A DNA stretch of 13,019 nt from Bacillota bacterium (GTDB lineage: Bacteria; Bacillota; Clostridia; DSM-8532). Below the pieces are notes generated by a model that was given only the letters and a program-made list of their open reading frames with translations, was not told the origin of the DNA and ran no database searches. How positions within the stretch are numbered: position 1 is the stretch's first letter; each line of letters begins with the position of its first letter. Location: contig JAEZBW010000433.1 in assembly GCA_023426765.1 (NCBI GenBank), positions 1-13,019 on the forward strand. Reading direction: 5' to 3'. Position numbers and translations under genes: made by a program. Shown one piece after another: positions 6,687 through 12,756 of this stretch.

Positions 6687-6913
6687 TGTGGAAAACTTTT
6701 CGAAATACCCTTCAAATACGGTACAAAAATCCCCCATCAAACCACCATTACGACTTTTCTATTTCGTCTGCGACAAATTTTTTGCAGTCGATGGCGTTCC
6801 TTCTGTCATTTTGTCGGGAATAAATGTTCGTTTTATCCACATCATCCACAGACTTATCCACAGGTTAAACGGGAATATTTCCTGCAGAATATGCCTTTTC
6901 CACAAAATCCACA
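6687..6913. other. Cluster of six DnaA-box-like 9-mers
   Basis: Two perfect TTATCCACA boxes (6833-6841, 6854-6862), single-mismatch TCATCCACA (6842-6850) and TTTTCCACA (6896-6904), a two-mismatch AAATCCACA (6905-6913), and TTTTCCACA on the opposite strand (6687-6695). Five point the same way. Two pairs abut exactly end to end (6833/6842 and 6896/6905). Known DnaA boxes follow TTATNCACA. It may be a DnaA-binding or titration site; no dnaA or dnaN is nearby. Confidence 0.55.
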
Positions 6914-6961
6914 AAACAGGCGGTCCTGCAGGAATGAATTTTTTCGGGAATCAGCAGGTTT

Positions 6962-7004
6962 AAACATGCTTTTCCAAACGGTCTCCTCGGAGCCGGCTTG
7001 GAAT
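6962..7004. repeat. Short repeat, copy 1
   Basis: A 43-bp unit beginning AAACATGCT and ending GGCTTGGAAT. It matches copy 2 (7068-7110) at 40 of 43 positions. The unit carries inverted ends TTCCAA / TTGGAA, so part of it can form a hairpin. Confidence 0.85.
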
Positions 7005-7067
7005 GTCAAATCATTCGTGGGTGTACTTAAGGGTTCCATGTACTGGATTCCGAGTTCCTGGACATTT

Positions 7068-7110
7068 AAGCATGCTGTTCCAAACGGTCTCCTCGCAGCC
7101 GGCTTGGAAT
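7068..7110. repeat. Short repeat, copy 2
   Basis: A 43-bp unit, 40/43 identical to copy 1, starting 106 bp after it. It ends 5 bp before the partial third copy. Confidence 0.85.
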
Positions 7111-7113
7111 TAA

Positions 7114-8148
7114 TCAAACATGCTGTTCCAAACGGTCTCCCAGCTTCAGTCCGGGAACCGCATTCAAATCCCCGCCTGCAAACTCCTGCTGCTGGTATGC
7201 AAAAAAGCCCGAAGATGCGATCATGGCGGCATTATCGGTGCAAAGCTGCAGCGGAGGATAATAAAGCTTCCTGCCGTTTTCGCTGCAAGCTTTCTCAAAG
7301 GAAGTACGCAGGAAGGTATTAGCCGCCACACCTCCTGCAAGGCAAATGGTTTTCAAGCCTGTATTCAGCGCTGCTTCCAGGGTATGCCGCACCAGAACAT
7401 CCACAGCCGCCTTTTGAAAGGAAGCGCAGATATCCTTTACAGGAACTGTTTCCCTTTTCTGTTCAAATTGGTGCACGGTATTGATCACTGCTGTTTTCAA
7501 CCCACTGAAGCTGAAATCATAGGGCTGGTCATGAAACCTGACCCTGGGGAACTGAAAGGCTTCGCAGTTTCCTGCTGCAGCCATTTTCTCAACCATGGGG
7601 CCACCGGGATATCCCAGCCCCAAAACTCTTGCGACTTTATCAAACGCCTCTCCGGCTGCATCATCTCTTGTTCTTCCCAGAATCACAGGCTTTTGCCAAT
7701 CGGTCATCTGAACCACATGACTGTGTCCACCTGATGCAACAAGACAGATGAAAGGAGGTGCCAGTTTGGTATGGGCAATATAATTCGCGCAGATATGCCC
7801 TTCAATATGATTCACCCCGATTAACGGCTTGTTCAGCGCAAAAGCCAGTGCTTTGGCCGCTGTCAGCCCCACCAGCAAAGCACCCACCAGCCCGGGGCCA
7901 TAGGTGACGGCGATCCCATCCACGGCTTCTAGGGTTGTATTGGCTTCCTTCAGTGCTTTATCCACAACGGGAATGACCGACTCAACATGCTTTCGCGATG
8001 CAATTTCAGGAACCACTCCTCCGTACTCGGCATGGAGCTTCACCTGTGTCGCGATGATGTTGGACAGAACCTTTCTTCCATTTACAACCACGGCTGCCGA
8101 GGTTTCATCACAGCTGGACTCGATGCCGAGAATGATCACATCTTTCAT
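7114..8148 (-). CDS. tsaD: tRNA N6-adenosine threonylcarbamoyltransferase TsaD
   Basis: TsaD transfers the threonylcarbamoyl group to A37 of ANN-decoding tRNAs (t6A), working with TsaB and TsaE. The 344-residue protein shows ILGIESSCDETSAAVV at the start, YGGVVPEIASRKHVE, GPGLVGALLVGLTAAKALA, the metal site HIEGH (His114, His118), CLVASGGHSHVV, FDKVARVLGLGYPGGP, FSFSGLKTA, CLAGGVAANTFLR and the metal-binding Asp in CTDNAAM (about 305). Start: ATG 8148 is family-typical; an ATG at 8199 coincides with the expected transcription start and is rejected. The ribosome site is weak (GTGAT). Oddity: the final GDRLEQHV is encoded by a copy of a short repeat that recurs downstream, extending the usual end near PGLKL. 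Confidence 0.95.
   Translation of the reverse strand: MKDVIILGIESSCDETSAAVVVNGRKVLSNIIATQVKLHAEYGGVVPEIASRKHVESVIPVVDKALKEANTTLEAVDGIAVTYGPGLVGALLVGLTAAKALAFALNKPLIGVNHIEGHICANYIAHTKLAPPFICLVASGGHSHVVQMTDWQKPVILGRTRDDAAGEAFDKVARVLGLGYPGGPMVEKMAAAGNCEAFQFPRVRFHDQPYDFSFSGLKTAVINTVHQFEQKRETVPVKDICASFQKAAVDVLVRHTLEAALNTGLKTICLAGGVAANTFLRTSFEKACSENGRKLYYPPLQLCTDNAAMIASSGFFAYQQQEFAGGDLNAVPGLKLGDRLEQHV
7116..7140. repeat. Short repeat, partial copy 3, overlapping the end of tsaD
   Basis: 25 bp (AAACATGCTGTTCCAAACGG, then TCTCC) matching copy 1 at 24 of 25 positions before similarity stops. It lies within the tsaD coding end and includes one base of the stop codon; read on the minus strand it encodes the last residues GDRLEQHV. 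Confidence 0.85.
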
Positions 8149-8207
8149 AATAATCACGCTTTCTGAATACCGTCTTCTTTCATGACGGTTTATCCGCATT
8201 CAAAAAG

Positions 8208-8236
8208 ATTGTACTTGAAAACCGGGTATTGTGCAA
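8208..8236 (-). promoter_or_regulatory. Sigma-A promoter of tsaD
   Basis: Minus strand: TTGCAC (8231-8236), 17-nt spacer, TACAAT (8208-8213). Start is expected near 8201, giving a leader of about 53 nt to the ATG at 8148. Confidence 0.7.
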
Positions 8237-8358
8237 CCCACACTCCATCTTGAGAACATGTATCGTTTGTACGTGGTTACTGTGCACACCTCAGTATAGC
8301 CAGTGGTTGATTCAGGTGATCTTGGTGACGAAGAAACTGTGCGCTAAAGAAAAACTGC

Positions 8359-8382
8359 AAAAAAAAAGAGCTTCACAGCTCT
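8359..8382 (-). terminator. Rho-independent terminator, probably ending uppP transcripts
   Basis: Minus strand: 6-bp stem AGAGCT / AGCTCT (8377-8382 and 8367-8372), 4-nt loop, followed by nine T. It is the first clear terminator downstream of uppP, 150 nt past its stop codon. Confidence 0.85.
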
Positions 8383-8423
8383 AAAACAAAAACAGGAGAA
8401 ATGCTAATGTTCATATTTATTGT

Positions 8424-8505
8424 AGCACGACCCTGTCTTAAGTCCCATAGGCTGATAAGGCCATATGAATAGGACCTGGGACCTATAGGCCGGCTTGAAA
8501 GGTCG
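8424..8505 (-). ncRNA. Potentially structured RNA region upstream of the terminator
   Basis: Minus strand, between the uppP stop and the terminator: an outer pairing CGACCTT (8499-8505) with AGGGTCG (8428-8434) encloses a second pairing AGGTCCCA with TGGGACTT (one G-T pair), with a small GGC/GCC stem inside. Followed by the terminator at 8359-8382 this has the outline of a structured 3' UTR or small RNA. I do not recognise a known family. An extended -10 (TGCTACAAT, 8419-8427) lies at its 3' edge. Confidence 0.25.
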
Positions 8506-8532
8506 GAAATTCCCTAAAAAGATCGCTCATTC

Positions 8533-9327
8533 CTAGAAGAAGATGTGAAGCACCAATTGATCCAGAAGCACCAACGCACCCAGCACCCAGAGATACCAGG
8601 AGAAATATTTCAGCTTGCGGTTCTGTATCAGCTGAATCATCGATTTCACTGCAAAAAAGCCGGCAATCGCTGCGAACAGCATTCCCAGCACTGTCGGAGC
8701 AACACCGATTGCAGCCAGGGTGTTCTCCCCGGTTTTTATCATTTTATAAACATCCATCGCCACAGCAGCTAAAATAGCCGGTATTGACAACAGGAAAGAA
8801 AAATCGGCAGCTGTTTTCCGTTCAATACCCAATGCCAGCGCAGCGGATATGGTCATGCCCGAGCGTGAAACAGCCGGCAGCATGGCAACCGCCTGTGCTG
8901 TGCCTATCAAAAGCGGATCGGAAACCTTCATTTTCTCCAGTTCCCGCTCCTTTTTACCGGCATTCTCAGCCAACAATAAAACAATCCCTGTAAAAATAAA
9001 GCCAGCACCAAGGGTCGCACCGGTTTCAAAAAAACGTTCGATCAGGTCATTGAACAACAAACCGAGGATGCCGATGGGGATGGTTCCCAGAACAATATAG
9101 ACGGGAAGCTTGGAAAAAGGGTGTTTGATGATTTCAAGCAGCTTTTTCCGGTACACCACCATCACAGCCACCAGGGTAGCCAGATGAAGAGCAATATCAA
9201 AGGTCAGTGCCCCTTCCTCGATGCCGAAGATTCTTTGCAAAAGTACCAGATGCCCGGAGCTGCTGATGGGCAAAAACTCTGCTAAACCCTGAACAATCCC
9301 CAGGATGATGGCTTCAAGAATAGACAT
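8533..9327 (-). CDS. uppP: Undecaprenyl-diphosphatase UppP (BacA)
   Basis: Integral membrane phosphatase that converts undecaprenyl diphosphate to undecaprenyl phosphate so the lipid carrier of peptidoglycan and other envelope polymers can be reused; extra dosage gives bacitracin resistance in other bacteria. The 264-residue protein, of family-typical length, is hydrophobic throughout and has the two signature motifs: EFLPISSSGHL (Glu17 to Leu27) and PAVSRSGMTIS (Ser154-Arg155-Ser156-Gly157). Start: ATG 9327 has AGGA at 9 nt spacing; a start at 9345 would overlap this site. It lies behind the terminator of the DUF4015 gene; I could not find a clear separate promoter, so it may depend on read-through. 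Confidence 0.96.
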   Translation of the reverse strand: MSILEAIILGIVQGLAEFLPISSSGHLVLLQRIFGIEEGALTFDIALHLATLVAVMVVYRKKLLEIIKHPFSKLPVYIVLGTIPIGILGLLFNDLIERFFETGATLGAGFIFTGIVLLLAENAGKKERELEKMKVSDPLLIGTAQAVAMLPAVSRSGMTISAALALGIERKTAADFSFLLSIPAILAAVAMDVYKMIKTGENTLAAIGVAPTVLGMLFAAIAGFFAVKSMIQLIQNRKLKYFSWYLWVLGALVLLDQLVLHIFF

Positions 9328-9364
9328 ATCATCATTTCCTTCCAATAAAAATCTGCTTCAAAGA

Positions 9365-9403
9365 AAAAATATGCAGCCACAATGGGTTTTATCCCATTAT
9401 GGC
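9365..9403 (-). terminator. Terminator or attenuator between the DUF4015 gene and uppP
   Basis: Minus strand: 11-bp stem GCCATAATGGG / CCCATTGTGGC (9393-9403 and 9376-9386, one T-G pair), 6-nt loop, then TGCATATTTTTTC. It lies about 40 nt past the DUF4015 stop codon and about 40 nt before uppP. Confidence 0.75.
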
Positions 9404-9443
9404 CATTGCTTACCACCCAGGATGCAAGGAAAGAAGAACATGT

Positions 9444-10817
9444 TTATTGACCTTCGGGCAGGAAGGCTTCTTCAACATATTCATTCCTGGCATTCCAGAA
9501 GATCCATTCCTCGTACCCGGCATCATATACTGCCTTAATTTGTGCCCGATATTCCTCGACGCCGTAAGTGGTGAAATATTCGCTGCCAAGATAAGAAGCT
9601 GTAAAGCCCTGGAGATAGGGGCGGCATTTCAGGTTATAGCCTTCTACCGAGTCAATTCTCTTCTTACCGACGAGCAACGTATTATATACGACTTCATAAG
9701 GCTTCAGGTCGGGCTTGGTGAAGTTTATTCCATTAATGGTCTGGCTCTTTTTATCAAAATGAGAGGGATATACCATGGGAGAAACATAATCCAGGTGCCA
9801 GCCAATAGATTCTACCGTCTGTCCGATTTCACCGGAATCCCGCGTGGCAATCAGCGGCCAGCCAAAAATATCGGCCGACAGAATGGTATCCGAAGGGACA
9901 ATGCTGCGGATGTACTCGGTAAAGCCCTCAATATAGTCGCGCCGTTCTTTTCCTTCTTCCAGGTTCTGCAGTTCATACTCATACAGTGAAGTTTCAGGAA
10001 AGCGGATGTAATCAAACTGAATTTCATCAAAGCCGAAATTCACCGCTTCGCGTACAATGTTGCCCACATATTCCCATGCACCCCGGTTTGTTGGGTCAAG
10101 CCACTGTGCCTTGGTGCCGTCCTGAGCCACAAAGGTGCTTCCATTATGTTTTATCGCAAGTGACGGCTTGTAGCTTGTGATCACATTGTCCTTAAAGGTG
10201 ACGATACGTCCGATCACCCGGATATTGTTCTGATGCAGTTTATTGATGACGGTGTTGATGTTGAAATCGGAGCATGCCTTTGCCGCCACCACATCCGGAA
10301 TTTCGGACTTGTAGTAAATATTCCCGTAATCGCCCTTGATGTCTATGACATAAGCGTTGATCTCCGTGCGGTTCGCAAGATCTATGTAGTGCTGCAGCTG
10401 TTTTTCGTTCTGGTATGAGCCCGGTTTCAGATAAAGCGCTTTCACCGGTTCAAAGGGAAGCTTTGGCACTGGGGTGATATTTGAGCCCGCATACGGTGCG
10501 GAGGTAGGTTCCGGTGGTGTATTTTCCGGGGCAGGCGTAACTGTTTCCACTGGTTCGGGTGCTGCAGTGGCCTGCGGTGTGGGAGCTTGTCCAACCGTAG
10601 GTGTTGCCGTTGGTGCATCGGTGGCAGAAGCCGTAATAGCGGGAGTGGGCGAAGGTGTAATTTTTCCGCCATTGCCAGGTTTGTTCTGCCACACGTAGAA
10701 ACCAAGCAACGCCAGGGATAAAACCACGGCGATGGTTAAAAAGATCAGCACAGGCGGCAACCTGCGCTTATTTGCGCCATGATCGGCGTAATAATCTTTT
10801 TTTCTATTGCTGTTCAT
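9444..10817 (-). CDS. Membrane-anchored putative glycoside hydrolase (DUF4015 type)
   Basis: A 457-residue protein: basic cytoplasmic N-terminus, one membrane segment (about 22-43, VLIFLTIAVVLSLALLGFYV), a Pro/Thr/Ala-rich linker (about 50-110, with PSPTP and APTPQA), then a soluble extracellular domain from about 120 to the end. The domain shows VKALYLKPGSY, YVIDIKGDYGNIYY, WLDPTNRGAWEY, FGFDEIQFDYIRFP (261-274), SADIFGWPL and LDYVSPMVYPSHF. These match the DUF4015 putative glycosyl hydrolase family (TIM-barrel type); substrate is unknown and catalytic acids are not proven, though the Asp/Glu of FDEIQFD are candidates. ATG 10817 has GAGAGGAG at 7 nt spacing. Likely a cell-surface enzyme. Confidence 0.88.
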   Translation of the reverse strand: MNSNRKKDYYADHGANKRRLPPVLIFLTIAVVLSLALLGFYVWQNKPGNGGKITPSPTPAITASATDAPTATPTVGQAPTPQATAAPEPVETVTPAPENTPPEPTSAPYAGSNITPVPKLPFEPVKALYLKPGSYQNEKQLQHYIDLANRTEINAYVIDIKGDYGNIYYKSEIPDVVAAKACSDFNINTVINKLHQNNIRVIGRIVTFKDNVITSYKPSLAIKHNGSTFVAQDGTKAQWLDPTNRGAWEYVGNIVREAVNFGFDEIQFDYIRFPETSLYEYELQNLEEGKERRDYIEGFTEYIRSIVPSDTILSADIFGWPLIATRDSGEIGQTVESIGWHLDYVSPMVYPSHFDKKSQTINGINFTKPDLKPYEVVYNTLLVGKKRIDSVEGYNLKCRPYLQGFTASYLGSEYFTTYGVEEYRAQIKAVYDAGYEEWIFWNARNEYVEEAFLPEGQ

Positions 10818-10874
10818 GGAGTTTCTCCTCTCAATACCTTTTTTCTCTTTTGCAGTCTTGCCTCAATATAAAAA

Positions 10875-10903
10875 ATCATACCACAGCGTTTCAAAGGAAA
10901 CAA
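10875..10903 (-). promoter_or_regulatory. Sigma-A-like promoter of the DUF4015 gene
   Basis: Minus strand: TTGTTT (10898-10903), 17-nt spacer, TATGAT (10875-10880). An overlapping alternative is TTGAAA with TATATT at 18 nt spacing. Both give a leader of roughly 50 nt. Confidence 0.5.
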
Positions 10904-11142
10904 TCATAACTATCGGAAACACGAAAACTTAATAATCACAGGTTACTTCTCAGAATTTCTACACGCACTGTGCACCACAATGAACAAAAGCGAAGCTGTC
11001 ATCCCTCGCTGCGCTCCGGATCTCAGAAGTAGTCTTGTATTCTATAGATCCTTCATTACATTCAGGATGACATTCGCTGCGCTCATGGTAACACTTTTTT
11101 AGCAATGACTCCAGATAACCATCCGCGGGGTTTGTGCCGTTA
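10904..11142. other. Intergenic stretch upstream of the DUF4015 promoter
   Basis: No gene is visible. Its main content is the palindromic repeat-like element at 10997-11072 and an echo of its sequence at 11073-11084. Confidence 0.5.
10997..11072. repeat. Palindromic dispersed-repeat-like element
   Basis: 76 bp bounded by TGTCATCC (10997-11004) and its complement GGATGACA (11065-11072). A second inverted pair, GGATCT (11018-11023) and AGATCC (11046-11051), lies at equal distance (13 nt) from each end. CTCGCTGCGCTC in the left arm recurs as TTCGCTGCGCTC at 11073-11084. The arm TGTCATCCTGAATGTAATGA resembles the GTCATTCTGA-type intergenic repeats of many bacteria. Confidence 0.6.
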
Positions 11143-11176
11143 CAAAAAAGCAGGAAAGACCATTGGCTTTCCTGCT
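11143..11176 (-). terminator. Rho-independent terminator of the spoVA operon
   Basis: Minus strand: 10-bp stem AGCAGGAAAG / CTTTCCTGCT (11167-11176 and 11149-11158), an 8-nt loop that can pair further, then six T. It begins 25 nt past the spoVAE stop codon. Confidence 0.88.
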
Positions 11177-11201
11177 GAGGTGTCCCTATTGAATTGCTTT
11201 C

Positions 11202-11564
11202 TTAAGTTTTACTCTTCGCTTTTGGTTTTGAAACGATGGCCATGATATATCCGAAAAATACCGCAGCAGCAATGCCCACCGCCCCTGCTCTGACACCTCC
11301 GCTGAAAGCGCCGAGGAGCCCCTTTTTATCTATATCTTCAATGACCCCTTTGGCAAGAACATTCCCGAATCCAATGATGGGAACGGTTGCTCCTGCACCT
11401 GCAAAATCCACCAGCAGGGGGTATATGCCCAAAATACCAAGGATTACACCGGATACGACGAAAAGAACCATGATGCGCGCCGGTGTCAGTTTTGTCAGGT
11501 CAACGAGGATTTGACCTATCATACAGATTATTCCACCCACAATAAAAGCTCTGACATATTCCAA
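11202..11564 (-). CDS. spoVAE: Stage V sporulation protein AE (SpoVAE)
   Basis: Small inner-membrane protein of the SpoVA channel that moves calcium-dipicolinate into the forespore and releases it in germination. The 120-residue protein is almost wholly hydrophobic with about four membrane segments; family hallmarks are AFIVGGIICMIGQILVDLTK, LTPARIMV, and GAGATVPIIGFGNVLAKGVI, ending in a lysine-rich tail. Start: TTG at 11564, preceded in frame by a stop codon and by GAGG at 8 nt spacing (GAAGAGGTG, 11571-11579, the same 9-mer as at spoIIR). An ATG at 11568 is in another frame. Last gene of the operon here; no SpoVAEA-like gene lies between it and spoVAD. Confidence 0.93.
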   Translation of the reverse strand: MEYVRAFIVGGIICMIGQILVDLTKLTPARIMVLFVVSGVILGILGIYPLLVDFAGAGATVPIIGFGNVLAKGVIEDIDKKGLLGAFSGGVRAGAVGIAAAVFFGYIMAIVSKPKAKSKT

Positions 11565-11577
11565 TCATTTCACCTCT

Positions 11578-11655
11578 TCACTTACAGCAGCGGCAGCAAT
11601 CGCACAAGCAACTGCAATTGCCGGGTTTGGGTCTCCATGTTACCTCATCGTCTTT
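11578..11655 (-). other. Cysteine-rich open frame directly behind the spoVAD stop
   Basis: In the same frame as spoVAD, after its UGA stop, 25 sense codons run to a second UGA that overlaps the spoVAE ribosome site. They encode a tail with seven Cys in eleven residues (CSCLCDCCRCC). No ATG, GTG or well-placed TTG starts it independently. A different frame offers an 18-codon ORF (ATG 11638 to TAA 11582) with GAGG 4 nt upstream. Neither is recognised as a known gene. Confidence 0.2.
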
Positions 11656-12666
11656 TCAGATCATCTCAATCCCAACAGCATGGGCAATGCACGGTATGCT
11701 TTCACCCTGCTGGATTGCAGTGGGGCTGTGCAGTGCACCGGTGGAAACAAGCAGCACCCTGTTCAGTTCCCGTTTTGAAAGCTTCTCCAGAAGATACCCT
11801 CCCAAAACAGTGGCTGAGCAGGCACAACCACTGCCTCCGCTGTCGGTTTGCTGTTCTTTTGTATCATAGATCATCGCGCCGCAGTCATCATAGCATTCCC
11901 TGATCGACACTCCATTTTCCTCCAAAAGCTGTATGCACAGGTCTTTCCCATGTACCCCCAAATCCCCTGTTACAATCAGATCGTAATGGTTTTGGGGCAA
12001 TCCCGTTTCGGTAAAATGCGCCGTTATCGTATCACATGCCGCAGGCGCCATCGCCGCACCCATATCATTGGCGTCATTGATGCCCATATCGACGATTTTC
12101 CCGGTTGTGATATGAACCACTCTGGGCCCCTCGCCAACCCGGCCAAGTAAAACCCCTCCCGAACCGGTGACGGTCCATTGGGCAGTCGGAGGGCGTTGAC
12201 TTCCGAATTCCAACGGAAAACGGAATTGCTTCTCTGCCGAACAGAAGTGGCTGGAAGTGATGCAAACCACCCTTTCAGCAAACCCGCCTTCCACCATCAT
12301 GCTGCCAAGGCTCATGGATTCCGCCATGGTTGAACAGGCACCATACAGGCCAAAGAAGGGGATTGCGGTCTCCCTGATGCCATAACTGACGGCAATGCAT
12401 TGGTTTAATAAATCCCCTGCGAAAATATACTGAACATCTCCCGGCGATACGTTACCTTTTGAGAGAATTTTTGCAAAGGTTTCACGGACAAATTTACTTT
12501 CGGCCTTCTCAAAGCTTTTTTCTCCAAAGTATTCATCCTCAATGACATCGTCAAAATAACGGGCCAGGGGACCATGCCCCTCCTTTGCACCTGTTATGGC
12601 TGCCCATGCCTGAATTACCGGTTTTCCGTCAAGGCGGACTGTCTGTTTTCCTAATCTGGTTCCCAT
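11656..12666 (-). CDS. spoVAD: Stage V sporulation protein AD (SpoVAD)
   Basis: SpoVAD is the dipicolinic-acid-binding subunit of the SpoVA system on the outer face of the spore inner membrane; it has a thiolase-like fold without thiolase activity. The 336-residue protein is of normal family length and shows KQTVRLDGKPVIQAWAAITG, KEGHGPLARYFD, FAGDLLNQCIA, FFGLYGACSTMAESM, CITSSHFCSAEKQFRFPLE, RPPTAQWTVTGSGG, DANDMGAAMAPAACDTI, YDLIVTGDLGVHG, DSGGSGCACSA and LLVSTGALHSP. Start: ATG 12666 with GGAGG 5 nt upstream; the frame continues to a GTG at 12738 that has no ribosome site. It follows spoVAC after 90 nt. Confidence 0.96.
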   Translation of the reverse strand: MGTRLGKQTVRLDGKPVIQAWAAITGAKEGHGPLARYFDDVIEDEYFGEKSFEKAESKFVRETFAKILSKGNVSPGDVQYIFAGDLLNQCIAVSYGIRETAIPFFGLYGACSTMAESMSLGSMMVEGGFAERVVCITSSHFCSAEKQFRFPLEFGSQRPPTAQWTVTGSGGVLLGRVGEGPRVVHITTGKIVDMGINDANDMGAAMAPAACDTITAHFTETGLPQNHYDLIVTGDLGVHGKDLCIQLLEENGVSIRECYDDCGAMIYDTKEQQTDSGGSGCACSATVLGGYLLEKLSKRELNRVLLVSTGALHSPTAIQQGESIPCIAHAVGIEMI

Positions 12667-12756
12667 AAATTCCTCCAGGTTCAGCCTGATGATGTATGGT
12701 ATACTTATCCTGATTTTTAGCTCATCTTCAGCAATCACTACACGAAACGTCCGGTA

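Larger units (their letters stand above)
6614..7113. other. 500-bp non-coding stretch between two convergent genes
   Basis: This lies between the 3' ends of the transglycosylase gene (plus) and tsaD (minus). Short frames exist here but none has a convincing start site or recognisable protein. It holds a weak 7-bp inverted repeat just after the transglycosylase stop (ATGATAA 6610-6616 / TTATCAT 6626-6632, no T-run), the DnaA-box-like cluster (6687-6913) and short repeats (6962-7140). I see no convincing terminator for tsaD. Confidence 0.6.
8237..8532. other. Gene-free spacer between tsaD promoter and uppP
   Basis: About 300 bp without a convincing gene. It holds the uppP 3' region with nested inverted repeats (8424-8505), a strong minus-strand terminator (8359-8382) and undistinguished sequence up to the tsaD promoter. 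A 23-codon plus-strand frame (MLMFIFIV...) begins at 8401, or at its second ATG at 8407 with AGGAG upstream; nothing else supports it. Confidence 0.5.

Noticed and set aside
6687..6913. Reading the DnaA-box cluster as the chromosomal origin.
   Set aside because: No dnaA, dnaN, recF or rpmH in view and no strongly AT-rich unwinding stretch beside the boxes.
6688..6963. Plus-strand 91-codon frame across the DnaA-box cluster.
   Set aside because: No ribosome site, no recognisable protein, and it runs across the box cluster and into the repeat region.
6854..7117. Minus-strand 87-codon frame downstream of tsaD.
   Set aside because: Its sequence is mostly translated repeat copies in different frames and it has no good start site.
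8371..8394. Minus-strand GTTTTAGAGCTGTG resembles the start of some type II CRISPR repeats.
   Set aside because: It occurs once, has no spacers or cas genes nearby, and is explained as part of the 6-bp terminator stem with its A/T flanks.
8401..8475. A 23-codon plus-strand frame beginning MLMFIFIV, with AGGAG 8 nt before its second ATG, considered as a small hydrophobic peptide or type I toxin.
   Set aside because: No good promoter, no terminator on that strand, and it lies antisense to the uppP 3' region. Too little evidence for a gene.
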